NCBI GenBank assembly: GCA_001295775.1
Contig: LJIA01000018.1
Location: 62,001 to 126,000 of the forward strand
Length of the DNA stretch: 64,000 nucleotides
Reading direction: 5' to 3'
Origin: a beta proteobacterium AAP99
GTDB taxonomy: Bacteria > Pseudomonadota > Gammaproteobacteria > Burkholderiales > Burkholderiaceae_C
In this document: in pieces, positions 16,796-25,756 of the stretch
How the letters are laid out: every line of letters starts with the position of its first letter
Position numbering within the stretch: position 1 is the stretch's first letter
Program-made: the position numbers and the translations under genes
Notes under the pieces: generated by a model
The model's input: the letters and a program-made list of their open reading frames with translations, nothing else
The model's database searches: none
Told to the model about the DNA's origin: nothing

Positions 16796-19165
16796 CTACT
16801 GCGGGTCTGGTGCCGGCATCGTGTGGCTGAACGGCCCCGATGCGGTGTCTGCGAAGTCCGGTGGCGGGCGCGTGCCCGCGGCGGCACCCGGTGGCGCGAC
16901 CTCGACGGTCTGCGCAGCTTCGGAACCCAGCAGCTGCGAGATGGCCTTAGTCACCATGCGGTTTGCGTCGAGACCATGAACCTGGCCGTGCGCGATCTGG
17001 CGGGCGATCTCTTGGTCCTTGCGGACGAACGCTTCCTTGCCGTTATGCCACGAGAAGACGATACGCGTGCGCCGCGGACTGATCTGGCTGACGCGATAGC
17101 GGTGATTCGTGCCGTTGTCCGCGACGAAATCGAACCAGTTGCCCGGTCGGTAGTTGCGTGCTTCCTCAAGGTAGGGGTTGTCGCCACCCTCGAAGACTGA
17201 GCGGCGGCGCGCGCGCAGCGCTTCGATCTCCGCATGGGCATTGATCATGTCCTGCTGCTTCTGGCGCTCGTCCTCGGCCAGCTTGTTGCCGCCGAAAGCA
17301 AGATCTGCGTGCGTGCGCATCAGGCGTTGCATGAATGCATCGCGGTCCGTGCCTTTCCAGCCGACCTGATCCAGCACAGCAGACACGGAAGCCGCCAATT
17401 TGGGCAGGCTGGCGACGAGCTTGGCGCGGTCTTCTTCCTTGTGCTTGGGTTCTACCGACCAGATCAAGCCTTCCGTGATCGCAACCATGTCCTTCCAGCG
17501 CTGCAGATCCTCACCGCGGCGCGAGAACGCGAATGCAAGCGCCAAACGCCAACGCGTGAGCAGGAATGGAATCATGAAAGGCGCAGGTTCGCGCCACTTC
17601 AGTCGAGCGTGTAGGCACTCGTCGGCCGCATGCAAAGCAAGCTCGAGCTTTTCGTTGGTCTCGAGCTCCGAGAGGTAGGGCTTGAGCTCGTACTCAATCA
17701 GGCGTTCCTTGGCAGCCTTGAGCTTCGTGAACTTTTCATTGATGGTTTCAAAGGTCAGCAGGTTGTCGATCACGCCCGAGAGCAGATCCTTGCCCACCGC
17801 TTTGAGAAACAGGTATGACGCATCCTGCTTGCCGAACTCGGGCCGCCACCCTGCCGCAACCGAGACCATGTTCTCCAGCAGCTGTCTGCCCGGATGCTCC
17901 TTGTGCGAGAAGAAGCGCCGATCGAGCATCGCGCTCTTGAGTACCGGAATCTGGGCCTGGCCGATCAGGGGCTTCAAGGGGGACGGAATCACCCGGTCGT
18001 CGAAGACCTCGTCAAACACCTCTGCAAGCGCAGCGGCGGTCAATCGATCGACAGCCGGCGCTCGCTTGAACTCCGGGCTGCGCGACAAGTCGGTCAGCAC
18101 GTTGCGGTACTTGTCGCTGTCGCAGGTTTCGATCAGCATGCGTGCCTGACTCAGCGTCAGCGTTTCCATCAGCTCCGGATCGACAGCACCTTGCTGACCG
18201 GCGTTGCCCTCTTTCAGGCCAAGCGTGACCAGCTGCTGCAGTGCCCGCGCGACCTTTGCTCGGTACTCGGGCCGAAGGCGGCTGCGGGTCTTGGGGGCAG
18301 GCTGCGCCGAGGCGCCGTCGGGGTCGTGAGCTGAACTGACTTCGCTGTGCAGTTGCTCGGTGTGCTTGTCTTCCGCTTCTGTCTGCGGCGCTGCAGGAGG
18401 CGTCTCCCCCGCAGCTGCACGCTGCTCGGCCGCTCTCTGCGAGGCCTGCTTGGCGAGCCGGACCTGATAGCCAGGGTCCTGAGGCACGCCAGCTCGCGTA
18501 AGCGCATCCTGGAGCTCGTCATACAGCGCCTCGAACTTCAGGAAGCTCTTGGGCGTAACTGCCGTGATCAGCAGTTCTTCAGAGTCGACATCCAGCCCCG
18601 AGCTTGCCCAGCCTTGCGAGAGCGCCTGCACGAACGTGAAGGGCCGGAACGGATTGAGAAGGCCTTCGCGCATCGTCACCTTCATCCCGGCGCAGATGCG
18701 GCGGATGACGAAGGTCGATGACTCCTCGACGGCGTTCAGGATAGGCCCGGCAGCTCGATCCGATCGGACGCGGCGATCTTGAATGGCAGTGTCGACCAGT
18801 GACAACTCACCCGCCTTGGGCTCGTCTTCCAGATGCGCGTCGGGCATGAGCTGGGCGGCGCACTCCTTGACCAGCGCCTCTCGCAGCGCGGCCAAGTGCG
18901 CCAGGCGCAGTGCAGCTTCCTTCTGCTCGAGCAACATCGCCAGCTGCATCTGTCGGCTGGCATGACGCGAATCGACTTCCTTGTCGGCGTACGCGCGCAG
19001 CGCCAGCGCCAGGCTCTTCACAAGCTCGCCATGATTGCGAGCGACATGGTCATACGCGACCGCCGTCAAGCGCTCCAGCAGTGGCGGCAAGGCCTTGCCG
19101 CGCAGGGCGGGTGACCGCTCGGTCTGTGCGAGGATCGGACGCGAGGACTCGATGCCAGCTGCCAT
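16796..19165 (-). CDS. DUF1631 family protein, second of a tandem pair
   Basis: 789 residues. No signal peptide or membrane helix is seen; the protein is largely helical and acidic. A Pro/Gln/Glu-rich low-complexity stretch lies near 255-285. The C-terminal part has a conserved module (NWFDFVADNGTNHRYRV then SPRRTRIVFSWHNG) shared with the upstream paralogue, resembling a PilZ-like beta-barrel, although the match is only by eye. Databases sometimes label the family thymidine phosphorylase, which nothing in the sequence supports. It begins three bases after the stop of the other DUF1631 gene. Function unknown. Confidence 0.85.
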   Translation of the reverse strand: MAAGIESSRPILAQTERSPALRGKALPPLLERLTAVAYDHVARNHGELVKSLALALRAYADKEVDSRHASRQMQLAMLLEQKEAALRLAHLAALREALVKECAAQLMPDAHLEDEPKAGELSLVDTAIQDRRVRSDRAAGPILNAVEESSTFVIRRICAGMKVTMREGLLNPFRPFTFVQALSQGWASSGLDVDSEELLITAVTPKSFLKFEALYDELQDALTRAGVPQDPGYQVRLAKQASQRAAEQRAAAGETPPAAPQTEAEDKHTEQLHSEVSSAHDPDGASAQPAPKTRSRLRPEYRAKVARALQQLVTLGLKEGNAGQQGAVDPELMETLTLSQARMLIETCDSDKYRNVLTDLSRSPEFKRAPAVDRLTAAALAEVFDEVFDDRVIPSPLKPLIGQAQIPVLKSAMLDRRFFSHKEHPGRQLLENMVSVAAGWRPEFGKQDASYLFLKAVGKDLLSGVIDNLLTFETINEKFTKLKAAKERLIEYELKPYLSELETNEKLELALHAADECLHARLKWREPAPFMIPFLLTRWRLALAFAFSRRGEDLQRWKDMVAITEGLIWSVEPKHKEEDRAKLVASLPKLAASVSAVLDQVGWKGTDRDAFMQRLMRTHADLAFGGNKLAEDERQKQQDMINAHAEIEALRARRRSVFEGGDNPYLEEARNYRPGNWFDFVADNGTNHRYRVSQISPRRTRIVFSWHNGKEAFVRKDQEIARQIAHGQVHGLDANRMVTKAISQLLGSEAAQTVEVAPPGAAAGTRPPPDFADTASGPFSHTMPAPDPQ

Positions 19166-19168
19166 GGG

Positions 19169-21475
19169 TCAGTGTGCCGATGCCGGTCCACCGGTCTGCG
19201 CGGACCCGTTGAGGATGTCGCCTGCGTCCTCGCCGAGCAGCGCACCGAGTGCACGGGCAACGATCGGTTCCACATCTACGGGTCGCAGACGCCCGGTGCG
19301 CAGCAGGCGCGCCACGTCACGCTCGGAATGTACGAAAGCGTCGAAACCTTCGCGGTTGGTAAACAGCAACCGCGTACGCATCGGACTGACCCACGAGAGG
19401 CGATAGCGTCGCTCGCTGCCGTCGTCGGCGATGAAATCGAACCAGGTGTTGCGACTCAGGCCGTGCGCCTGCTCGTCGTACTGATCTTCCAACGAGCCGT
19501 TCACGTTGGCGCGCCGGGCTTCCAGTGCTTCGCGTGCCGAGCTGGCGGCGGCCTCTTCAGCCTGTTGCAGCATCGGATCGGCAGGCGTCTCGGCCACGCC
19601 GGCGCGCACTACGCGGGTATGAGTCTCGATGAGCCGCTTGGTGAACGCAGCGCGCTCATCCCCCGTCCACCGAATAGCGTCCAGTGCGACGTTGATGTGG
19701 CGCACCATCGTGGGCAGCACGGAGACTAGCTGACGTCGGTCCTCCGGTGTGGCCTTGGGCTTCACTGACCAGATCAGCTGGTCCATCGTCTCGACGGCAC
19801 GATCCCAGACGTCTGGTCGCCGTTCGCGGTTCAACCATGCATGGGCGAGGACCTCGCGCCACTGGTTGGTCAGGAAGGGTGTCAGCAGCGCGTCAATCTC
19901 GCGGCCAGCCATGCGCGAGTGCACGCACTCATCAGCGGTACGCAGCGCCAGTTCGAATTGCTCGTTGGTTGCCGCATCATTGGCTTGCGGCTCGATACGT
20001 GCTGCAACCTGCTGTTCGGACTCGAACAGGAAGCGCTCGAACTCCTCGAGCAGTTCCGTAAACAGTGAGAGATCTTCCTGGAAGTCGCTCAGTACGCGCT
20101 GAACGGTCTTTTCGATCTGCGCGTAGAGCGGGTCGTCCTCACCCTTCTCGGGCGCCCAGGCCACGGACGCGCGAGCCAGCGAATCCACAAGCTTGCGGGC
20201 GGGATGCTCCTGCTTGAAGAAGAACTCGCGATCGATCATCGCGGCCTTCAGGACCGGAATCTGCAGGCGCGAGATCACGACCTTCAGCTGCGAGGGAATC
20301 GAGATCTCGGAGAACACATAGTCGAATACTTGCGCGAGCACTTCGACCGTGCCGCGATCAAGCTCTGCCGCTTCCTTGACGCGATCGGACTCGGCCATCG
20401 CGCGAAGCATGTTCTCGGGCACGGGGATTTCGTCAACGTCGCCGACGATGATCGGCTGCGGCTCATCCAGTGCGCGGGCCTGCAGTGAATTCAGGAAGCC
20501 TACGAACTGCGGGTCAGGTTGCGGCAGCAACGCAGCAGCGGATTCGTTGTCGCCCGTGAACAGCGGACGACGAAGCATGTTCGACAGCTTGCCCAGAAAC
20601 TCTTTTGCGGACTGGCCGATGCGCAGAATCGAGTCCTGGAAGCCGGCACCGCCCCAGTCGCGGCTGTCCAGGCTGGCCTGCTGCTCCTCGTTCAGCTGAC
20701 GCCAAAGCGTGGTCTTTGCGTCATCCGAGGGGCCGCCCTGAGTCTGACGGAACGCCGAAGGGGGCATCACGCCGGTGTCACGTGCCTTGCGTACCCGAAG
20801 CTGCAGTTTCGGCGCGACCCCTGCCTTGATGAGCGTGCGGTCGAGCGCGTCGTACAGCACATCCAGAGGGAAGAAGGTCTGCGGCGTGATGGACAGCAGC
20901 AGGTCTTCGGTGGCATGCGAGTCGAGGCCAGCCATCTCCCAGCCCTGCATGAATGCGCGCAAGAAGACTTCGGGCCGCACGGGGTTGCGGGCGAGTTGCG
21001 GGTCATCATCGCCGAAGAGCACCCCGCAGCGGTGGGTGAGCGGTGCAACCTCTTCCTCGTAAAACGCATTGATCGGGCGCGAGACGCGGTCGAGCAGAAC
21101 CGCACGGTCCTGCTCGGCGGTATCCACAAGCGACAGCCCGCCCGCGGCGAGCAGACTTTCAGATCGGGGGCGCAGCGGCGCCTCGGCCTGCTCATCGAGC
21201 GTAGCGCGCAGACTGTTTAAGAAAGAGCGCTTGAAGACTTCGCCCTGTCGCCCGAGCAGGTTGTAGGCCGACAGCCAGTGCGAAGCGCGGACAGAGGATT
21301 CGGAGTGATCCGCCAGCTCGAACAGGTGCTTGCGCAGGCGCGTGATGGTGTCGTCGAAGGTGGCGCTGGCAAAGTCCATCGACTGGCTCACCATGCCGCG
21401 CAGGAGCAGACGCGCTTGCTTGAAGCGAGCGCTATCTCCTGGCAGGGGCTGCCGAGTCTGGGGGGTCAAAGCCAT
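19169..21475 (-). CDS. DUF1631 family protein, first of a tandem pair
   Basis: 768 residues from the ATG at 21475, preceded by GTGAGG six bases upstream; the open frame continues about 97 codons upstream but lacks a ribosome site there. Architecture matches the downstream paralogue: a helical N-terminal half containing SLVDTAEQDRAVLLDRVSRP, also found as SLVDTAIQDRRV in the partner, and the C-terminal WFDFIADDGSERRYRLSWVSP and RTRLLFTNREG module. Overall identity looks modest, so this is an old duplication. The ribosome-binding GTGAGG can pair with an upstream CCTCAC. Function unknown; probably cytosolic. Confidence 0.86.
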   Translation of the reverse strand: MALTPQTRQPLPGDSARFKQARLLLRGMVSQSMDFASATFDDTITRLRKHLFELADHSESSVRASHWLSAYNLLGRQGEVFKRSFLNSLRATLDEQAEAPLRPRSESLLAAGGLSLVDTAEQDRAVLLDRVSRPINAFYEEEVAPLTHRCGVLFGDDDPQLARNPVRPEVFLRAFMQGWEMAGLDSHATEDLLLSITPQTFFPLDVLYDALDRTLIKAGVAPKLQLRVRKARDTGVMPPSAFRQTQGGPSDDAKTTLWRQLNEEQQASLDSRDWGGAGFQDSILRIGQSAKEFLGKLSNMLRRPLFTGDNESAAALLPQPDPQFVGFLNSLQARALDEPQPIIVGDVDEIPVPENMLRAMAESDRVKEAAELDRGTVEVLAQVFDYVFSEISIPSQLKVVISRLQIPVLKAAMIDREFFFKQEHPARKLVDSLARASVAWAPEKGEDDPLYAQIEKTVQRVLSDFQEDLSLFTELLEEFERFLFESEQQVAARIEPQANDAATNEQFELALRTADECVHSRMAGREIDALLTPFLTNQWREVLAHAWLNRERRPDVWDRAVETMDQLIWSVKPKATPEDRRQLVSVLPTMVRHINVALDAIRWTGDERAAFTKRLIETHTRVVRAGVAETPADPMLQQAEEAAASSAREALEARRANVNGSLEDQYDEQAHGLSRNTWFDFIADDGSERRYRLSWVSPMRTRLLFTNREGFDAFVHSERDVARLLRTGRLRPVDVEPIVARALGALLGEDAGDILNGSAQTGGPASAH

Positions 21476-21682
21476 TGAATCCTCACGACGCCTGCTGAGA
21501 TTGTGAGGCAGACGATTTGAAAATGTAGGCCAAAGTGCGTTGATTTTGGCGCAATTTTCGTGCTGTACGCGAACAAGGGTGAAGAAGGGTTGTTTTTCGT
21601 GAGCCGACAGGCAGCCGAGAGGGCTGTCGCGTATCTTTCGCCCCAGAGCCGCCCGCAATTCGACGGGCGCGGAGGAGTGAAG
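21476..21682. promoter_or_regulatory. divergent promoter region of DUF1631 pair and fecR-like gene
   Basis: 207 bases with an A-T-rich core (about 21500-21600) between two divergent genes. On the minus strand CCTCAC (21503-21508) can pair with the Shine-Dalgarno GTGAGG (21481-21486) across a 16-base loop, which would hide the DUF1631 ribosome site. On the plus strand GGAGGA at 21671-21676 lies seven bases before a GTG at 21683, deciding the start of the FecR protein. Confidence 0.5.
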
Positions 21683-22486
21683 GTGCGCTGGATGTCGTCC
21701 GCATGCTGTCTTGCAGGGTTGCTGCTGCTCGGGCTGAGCTTTGTTCAGCCGACCGCACAGGCACAAAGCCTACCGCTTCCTCTGGTGCAGGCCGGCACCG
21801 TCGAGCGGCTTGCGGGCACCGTTCGCCTGGGTGGTGCAGGCGGTGAGCGGACCGCAGCCATCAAATCGCCCGTCTACGAGGGCGAGCGCATCCTCACGGA
21901 CGCGGGCTCCGAGGTCGTGTTGCGCATGGTGGATGGCGCGCTGATCGCATTGCGGCCGAACTCGCAGATCACTCTGGTCAAGTACACCTTCACACCAGAC
22001 CCGAAGGACGCGAAGTCCGACGGCACCACGATTCAACTCCTGACCGGTGCGCTGCGTGCGATCACCGGGGTGATGGGTCGGCGCAATCCGGCAAGCGTGC
22101 AGGTCCGGACTTCAAGTGCCACGATTGGCGTGCGCGGGACGGATTTCGAAGTGGTGCTCGTTGAAGCCGACAGTGGCGAGATCCGGTCCGGCACCTACAG
22201 TCGGGTGATCGAGGGCAGCACCTTCCTCGAAGCTGCGGACGGCCAGCGCCTCGTCGTCAACAAGGGGCAAAGCGCTTACGTCCCGAAAGACGTGCTCAAG
22301 CTCGCGCGCGAATTTGGCCTGCTGCGCAACGTGCCGCCAGTCTTTCAGGCCGGCAGCTTCGACGATGCGCTCAAGACGCTGCAGGACGAAGCCATGCGCC
22401 AGATCGAGCGTGAGCTGCACAAGTACATGCCTTCTCAGCTCCAGCAGCTGCTGCCAGGCCTCGGCGATCTGTTCCGGCGGCGCTGA
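21683..22486 (+). CDS. FecR-domain periplasmic protein
   Basis: 267 residues from the GTG at 21683, chosen because GGAGGA precedes it at ideal spacing; the ATG at 21692 is the alternative. The signal peptide runs to TAQAQS (about residue 30). The FecR core follows: VERLAGTVRLGG, YEGERILTDAGSEVVLRM, LRPNSQITL and SSATIGVRGTDFEV, then a C-terminal helical tail. There is no N-terminal sigma-binding segment and no sigma factor nearby, so this is the stand-alone secreted FecR type rather than an anti-sigma factor. Role unknown. It is divergent from the DUF1631 pair and upstream of the DUF5916 gene. Confidence 0.85.
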   Translation: MRWMSSACCLAGLLLLGLSFVQPTAQAQSLPLPLVQAGTVERLAGTVRLGGAGGERTAAIKSPVYEGERILTDAGSEVVLRMVDGALIALRPNSQITLVKYTFTPDPKDAKSDGTTIQLLTGALRAITGVMGRRNPASVQVRTSSATIGVRGTDFEVVLVEADSGEIRSGTYSRVIEGSTFLEAADGQRLVVNKGQSAYVPKDVLKLAREFGLLRNVPPVFQAGSFDDALKTLQDEAMRQIERELHKYMPSQLQQLLPGLGDLFRRR

Positions 22487-22618
22487 CACTTTCTGCTACG
22501 CGCAGGGTGATGACGCCCGAGCAATTTGCTGTCTACACTCGTTCCATGATCCAGTTCAACCGCTTCAGCCGCTGAGCGTGTCGCGCGGAGGTCATCCGCG
22601 CCGCGTCTCGTACCCGCC

Positions 22619-22639
22619 ACGCCCGAACTCCCCGGGCGT
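22619..22639 (+). terminator. possible terminator hairpin after the FecR gene
   Basis: ACGCCCG (22619-22625) pairs with CGGGCGT (22633-22639) around seven bases and is followed by ATTTGTG. The stem is short and the T-run weak, so this is tentative. Confidence 0.35.
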
Positions 22640-22688
22640 ATTTGTGTCGGCCCGCCCGGTCGACGATCTTCTGGCTGAAGAGTCTTCC

Positions 22689-24974
22689 ATGGTCCCTATG
22701 TCCCGACCCCTGCTGCGCATTTGCAGCCTTGCTTTCGCGTCCTGGCTTGGCGCCGGCGCTCCACTGGCCCAAACAACGGCACCGACCGCTGCGCCAATCA
22801 CTGCTGTACGGCTGAACGCGGGCGAGTCCATCCGCCTTGATGGCCGGCTGGACGAGCCGGTGTGGCAGCGCGCGCCTGTCTATCGCTCGTTCTACGAGAT
22901 CGATCCGGTGCGCGGACGGATCCCTGAATACGAGACCCGCGTTCAGGTCGTCTACGGGGATCGTGCGCTGTATGTCGCGGTGACTGCCCTTGATCCGCGC
23001 CCCGAGCTGATTCGCCGTCCGCTCGTACGCCACGATCAGGTGAACCGCACGCAGGACTTCGTCGTGGTCTACATCGACCCGGTCGGCAGCAAGAAAGCCG
23101 CGCAATTCTTCCGCGCCAATGCTGCAGGCAGCACTGCGGATGGCATCCACACAGCAGACAACGACAACGAATCCTTTGCACCCGACTACGACTTCGATGT
23201 CGTGACCGCGCCCTTGGCGCGCGAAGGCGGTTGGGTGGCGGAGTTCCGCATCCCCTACTCGTCGCTGCGCTATACGGCCGATGCCAAGGCACAGTGGCGC
23301 ATCCAGGTCGGCCGGCGGATTCCGCGCGAGCAGTTCACGCTCGTGCTCTCCGTGCCGCTGCCACGCGAAGCACTGTCCTTCATCGACGCGATGCAGCCGC
23401 TCGAAGGCTTTGCGCCGCCGCAGGATCATGCCTTCCTCAGCGTGCGCCCGACCGTGACCATACGTCGTACTGAGGACGAACCGGCGGGCGGACCGACGCG
23501 TACGGATAGCGAAGCCAAGCCATCGCTCGACGTGAAATGGCGCCTCCGCACGGAGCTGGTGGTGGACGCCACGCTGAACCCGGATTTCTCGCAGGTCGAG
23601 TTGGATGTGCCGCAGCTCTCGCGCAATACGCGTTTTGCGCTGTTCCTGTCCGAGAAGCGGCCCTTCTTCCTCGAATCGAGCGATCTTTTGGCCAGCCCGA
23701 CCGACGCGCTTTACACGCGCAGCGTGAATGATCCGCGCTGGGGCTTACGCGCCAGCTGGCGCAGTGACGCAGTGGCCGGCACCGCATTGCTGGCCAAGGA
23801 CAAGGGCGGCGGCCTCACCCTGCTGCCTGGTGCCTATGGCACCAGCGCCGCACTTCAGCCTGGCAACTCCACACTCATGAGCCGGGTGCGCAGTGACTTT
23901 GGCCCGCTGAGTCTCGGGGCGATTGCGATTGACCGCCGTTACGAAGACGGCCGAGGCGAAAACGCCGTGGTCGGTACCGACAGCACCTGGAGCCTCACGC
24001 CCAACTGGCGCGTCAAGGCCCAGTGGATGGGCTCGCGCACTACCGCATTGGCGGACTCAAGCGGCGCGTTGGACGCCGCCCGAGCGGAAACCGGCAGCAA
24101 GCTCTATGCAAGTCTCTATGGCAGGACCGACCGCACCGAGACCGGCCTGACGGTGCAGCGCACGAGCGCGGACTTCCGCAATGACGCGGGCTTCGTGGCC
24201 CAGTCTGGCGTGCGCAAGATCGACGCGAACCAGAACTACGAGTGGCAGCGCGTCGGACCCTTCAACAAGGTGTCGGTGTTCGTGAACGCCGGCCGGACCG
24301 AGGCGCTCGACTCCGGCGAGATGGTGTCCCAGTACTGGTTCCCCGGCATCTACATGACGGCGGCGCGCAACACCGAGATCAACATCGAGTACGAACCCGC
24401 CACCAAGCAGCGGGTGGCGCCGGGCGCGCCGGTGCTGACCGAGCGATTCGGGCACATCTGGGCCATGACCACACCGGCGCGCTGGATGCCGCTGCTTGAA
24501 GGCTCGATCGACGCCGGCGAGCTGGCCGATGTGACGGCCAACCGCGTGCGGCCCGGCTTGCGCTGGTATGTCTACATGCGCCTGCGTCCGTTTGCACGCC
24601 TGGAGCTGGAGCCGCGGGTGGATCAGCTCGTGCTGCGCAATGACGGTGAACGCACCTACACCGAGACCGCTGCGCGCCTGTTGTCGATCGTGCATCTTGC
24701 GCCGCGCCAGACCCTGCGCCTGATCCTCCAGCACACGAGCTTCGACCGCAAGGCCCAGCCGGCGCTCAATGTGCTGGCGGACCGCTCGCGCAGCAGCGCT
24801 CAGTCGCTCACCTACGGCTGGCGCCAGAGTGCGGGCACGGTGCTGTACGTGGGCGCCAGCCGCGGTGCAGTGGGTCTGCCGCTGCAGCAGTCGCGCGGTT
24901 CGGAGGTGTTCGTGAAGCTCCAGGCCGACGTGGACGAGGTGCGCGAAGCCTGGCGCGGCCGCCGCGCTGGTTGA
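22689..24974 (+). CDS. DUF5916 outer-membrane protein with CBM9-like domain
   Basis: 761 residues from the ATG at 22689 (ATG at 22698 also possible). A signal peptide ends near APLAQ. Residues about 45-225 form a carbohydrate-binding family-9-like beta-sandwich (IRLDGRLDEPVWQRA, YVAVTALDPRP, DFVVVYIDPVG, WVAEFRIPYSSLRY). The remainder (about 260-761) matches DUF5916: LNPDFSQVELDVPQLS, EKRPFFLESSDL, then alternating beta strands as in an outer-membrane barrel. Neither substrate nor function is established. The upstream FecR gene is co-directional with 202 bases between. Confidence 0.82.
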   Translation: MVPMSRPLLRICSLAFASWLGAGAPLAQTTAPTAAPITAVRLNAGESIRLDGRLDEPVWQRAPVYRSFYEIDPVRGRIPEYETRVQVVYGDRALYVAVTALDPRPELIRRPLVRHDQVNRTQDFVVVYIDPVGSKKAAQFFRANAAGSTADGIHTADNDNESFAPDYDFDVVTAPLAREGGWVAEFRIPYSSLRYTADAKAQWRIQVGRRIPREQFTLVLSVPLPREALSFIDAMQPLEGFAPPQDHAFLSVRPTVTIRRTEDEPAGGPTRTDSEAKPSLDVKWRLRTELVVDATLNPDFSQVELDVPQLSRNTRFALFLSEKRPFFLESSDLLASPTDALYTRSVNDPRWGLRASWRSDAVAGTALLAKDKGGGLTLLPGAYGTSAALQPGNSTLMSRVRSDFGPLSLGAIAIDRRYEDGRGENAVVGTDSTWSLTPNWRVKAQWMGSRTTALADSSGALDAARAETGSKLYASLYGRTDRTETGLTVQRTSADFRNDAGFVAQSGVRKIDANQNYEWQRVGPFNKVSVFVNAGRTEALDSGEMVSQYWFPGIYMTAARNTEINIEYEPATKQRVAPGAPVLTERFGHIWAMTTPARWMPLLEGSIDAGELADVTANRVRPGLRWYVYMRLRPFARLELEPRVDQLVLRNDGERTYTETAARLLSIVHLAPRQTLRLILQHTSFDRKAQPALNVLADRSRSSAQSLTYGWRQSAGTVLYVGASRGAVGLPLQQSRGSEVFVKLQADVDEVREAWRGRRAG

Positions 24975-24993
24975 CGCTTGCGCGGGCGTCCTG

Positions 24994-25017
24994 CCGCAGC
25001 CGTTCCGCCGGCTGCGG
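24994..25017 (+). terminator. GC-rich hairpin after the DUF5916 gene
   Basis: CCGCAGCCG (24994-25002) and CGGCTGCGG (25009-25017) form a perfect 9-bp stem with a 6-base loop 19 bases after the stop. No T-run follows, so it may act only weakly or with Rho. Confidence 0.4.
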
Positions 25018-25062
25018 GCTTCGGCTAGCCTCGATCCCGGTCCTTACGGAAGAACTTGAATC

Positions 25063-25698
25063 ATGCAGTGGACGACCTGGCTCGCCTTCTTTGCCGCCTC
25101 CTGGGCAATCAGCATCTCGCCGGGGGCCGGCGCCGTGGCGGCGATGAGCAGCGGCGCAGCCTACGGCTTTCGCCGTGGCTACTGGACGACGGCGGGCCTG
25201 ATCGCGGGGATCTGGCTGCAGGTGTTGCTGGTCGCCGTGGGGCTGGGCGCACTGATTGCGGCTTCCAGCACGGCCTTTCTGATCGTGAAGTGGCTGGGGG
25301 TGGCCTACCTGGTGTATCTGGGTCTGCGTGCCTGGAAGGATTCCTTCCACCCCTCGGGTGGTGCGATTCAGGTCGAGCAGGGCGGCACCACGACGCGGCG
25401 CTCTCTGGTGTTCAAGGGGTTCGTCGTCAATGCGATGAACCCCAAGGGCACCGTGTTTCTGCTGGCGGTGATGCCGCAGTTCCTTGACCTGCATGCACCG
25501 CTGGTGCCGCAGTATCTGATCATCGCGCTGACGCTGGGCTTCACAGACCTCGTGGTGATGGGCGTGTACACCGCGCTGGCCGCGCGCGTGCTGGCGGTCA
25601 TGAATTCGCCGCGTCAGACCGCCTGGATCAATCGTTTCTTCGGCAGCCTGTTCATTCTGGCGGGCGCCTGGCTGGCCACGTTCAAGCGCGCCGCGTGA
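25063..25698 (+). CDS. LysE/RhtB family amino-acid exporter
   Basis: 211 residues with six predicted membrane helices. Family features are the N-terminal [13 protein letters not shown] loop (the conserved SPGP-like turn), [38 protein letters not shown] and a final helix before the basic end TFKRAA. Members export amino acids or homoserine lactones; the substrate cannot be told from sequence. GGAAG-like sequence precedes the ATG at 25063. It is followed after 58 bases by purT, with a large inverted repeat in between. Confidence 0.9.
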   Translation: MQWTTWLAFFAASWAISISPGAGAVAAMSSGAAYGFRRGYWTTAGLIAGIWLQVLLVAVGLGALIAASSTAFLIVKWLGVAYLVYLGLRAWKDSFHPSGGAIQVEQGGTTTRRSLVFKGFVVNAMNPKGTVFLLAVMPQFLDLHAPLVPQYLIIALTLGFTDLVVMGVYTALAARVLAVMNSPRQTAWINRFFGSLFILAGAWLATFKRAA

Positions 25699-25737
25699 GC
25701 GGCCGAAAAGACAGGATGGGCCGCAGCGTTCGGCCGC
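25699..25737. promoter_or_regulatory. 9-bp inverted repeat between lysE-like gene and purT
   Basis: GCGGCCGAA (25699-25707) and TTCGGCCGC (25729-25737) are perfect reverse complements 21 bases apart, starting just after the LysE stop and ending 19 bases before purT. It could be a terminator stem or an operator. It does not match the PurR box that I know. The arms contain the GGCCGAA word seen in other gaps. Confidence 0.4.
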
Positions 25738-25756
25738 CAAACACAAGGGGACACGC

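Noticed and set aside
16796-21475. Thymidine phosphorylase label often attached to DUF1631 proteins
   Set aside because: No phosphorylase motif is visible in either protein; the label appears to be a propagated error.
21560-21682. N-terminal extension of the FecR protein (41 extra codons)
   Set aside because: The extension has no conservation or ribosome site, and the signal peptide and GGAGGA fit a start at 21683.
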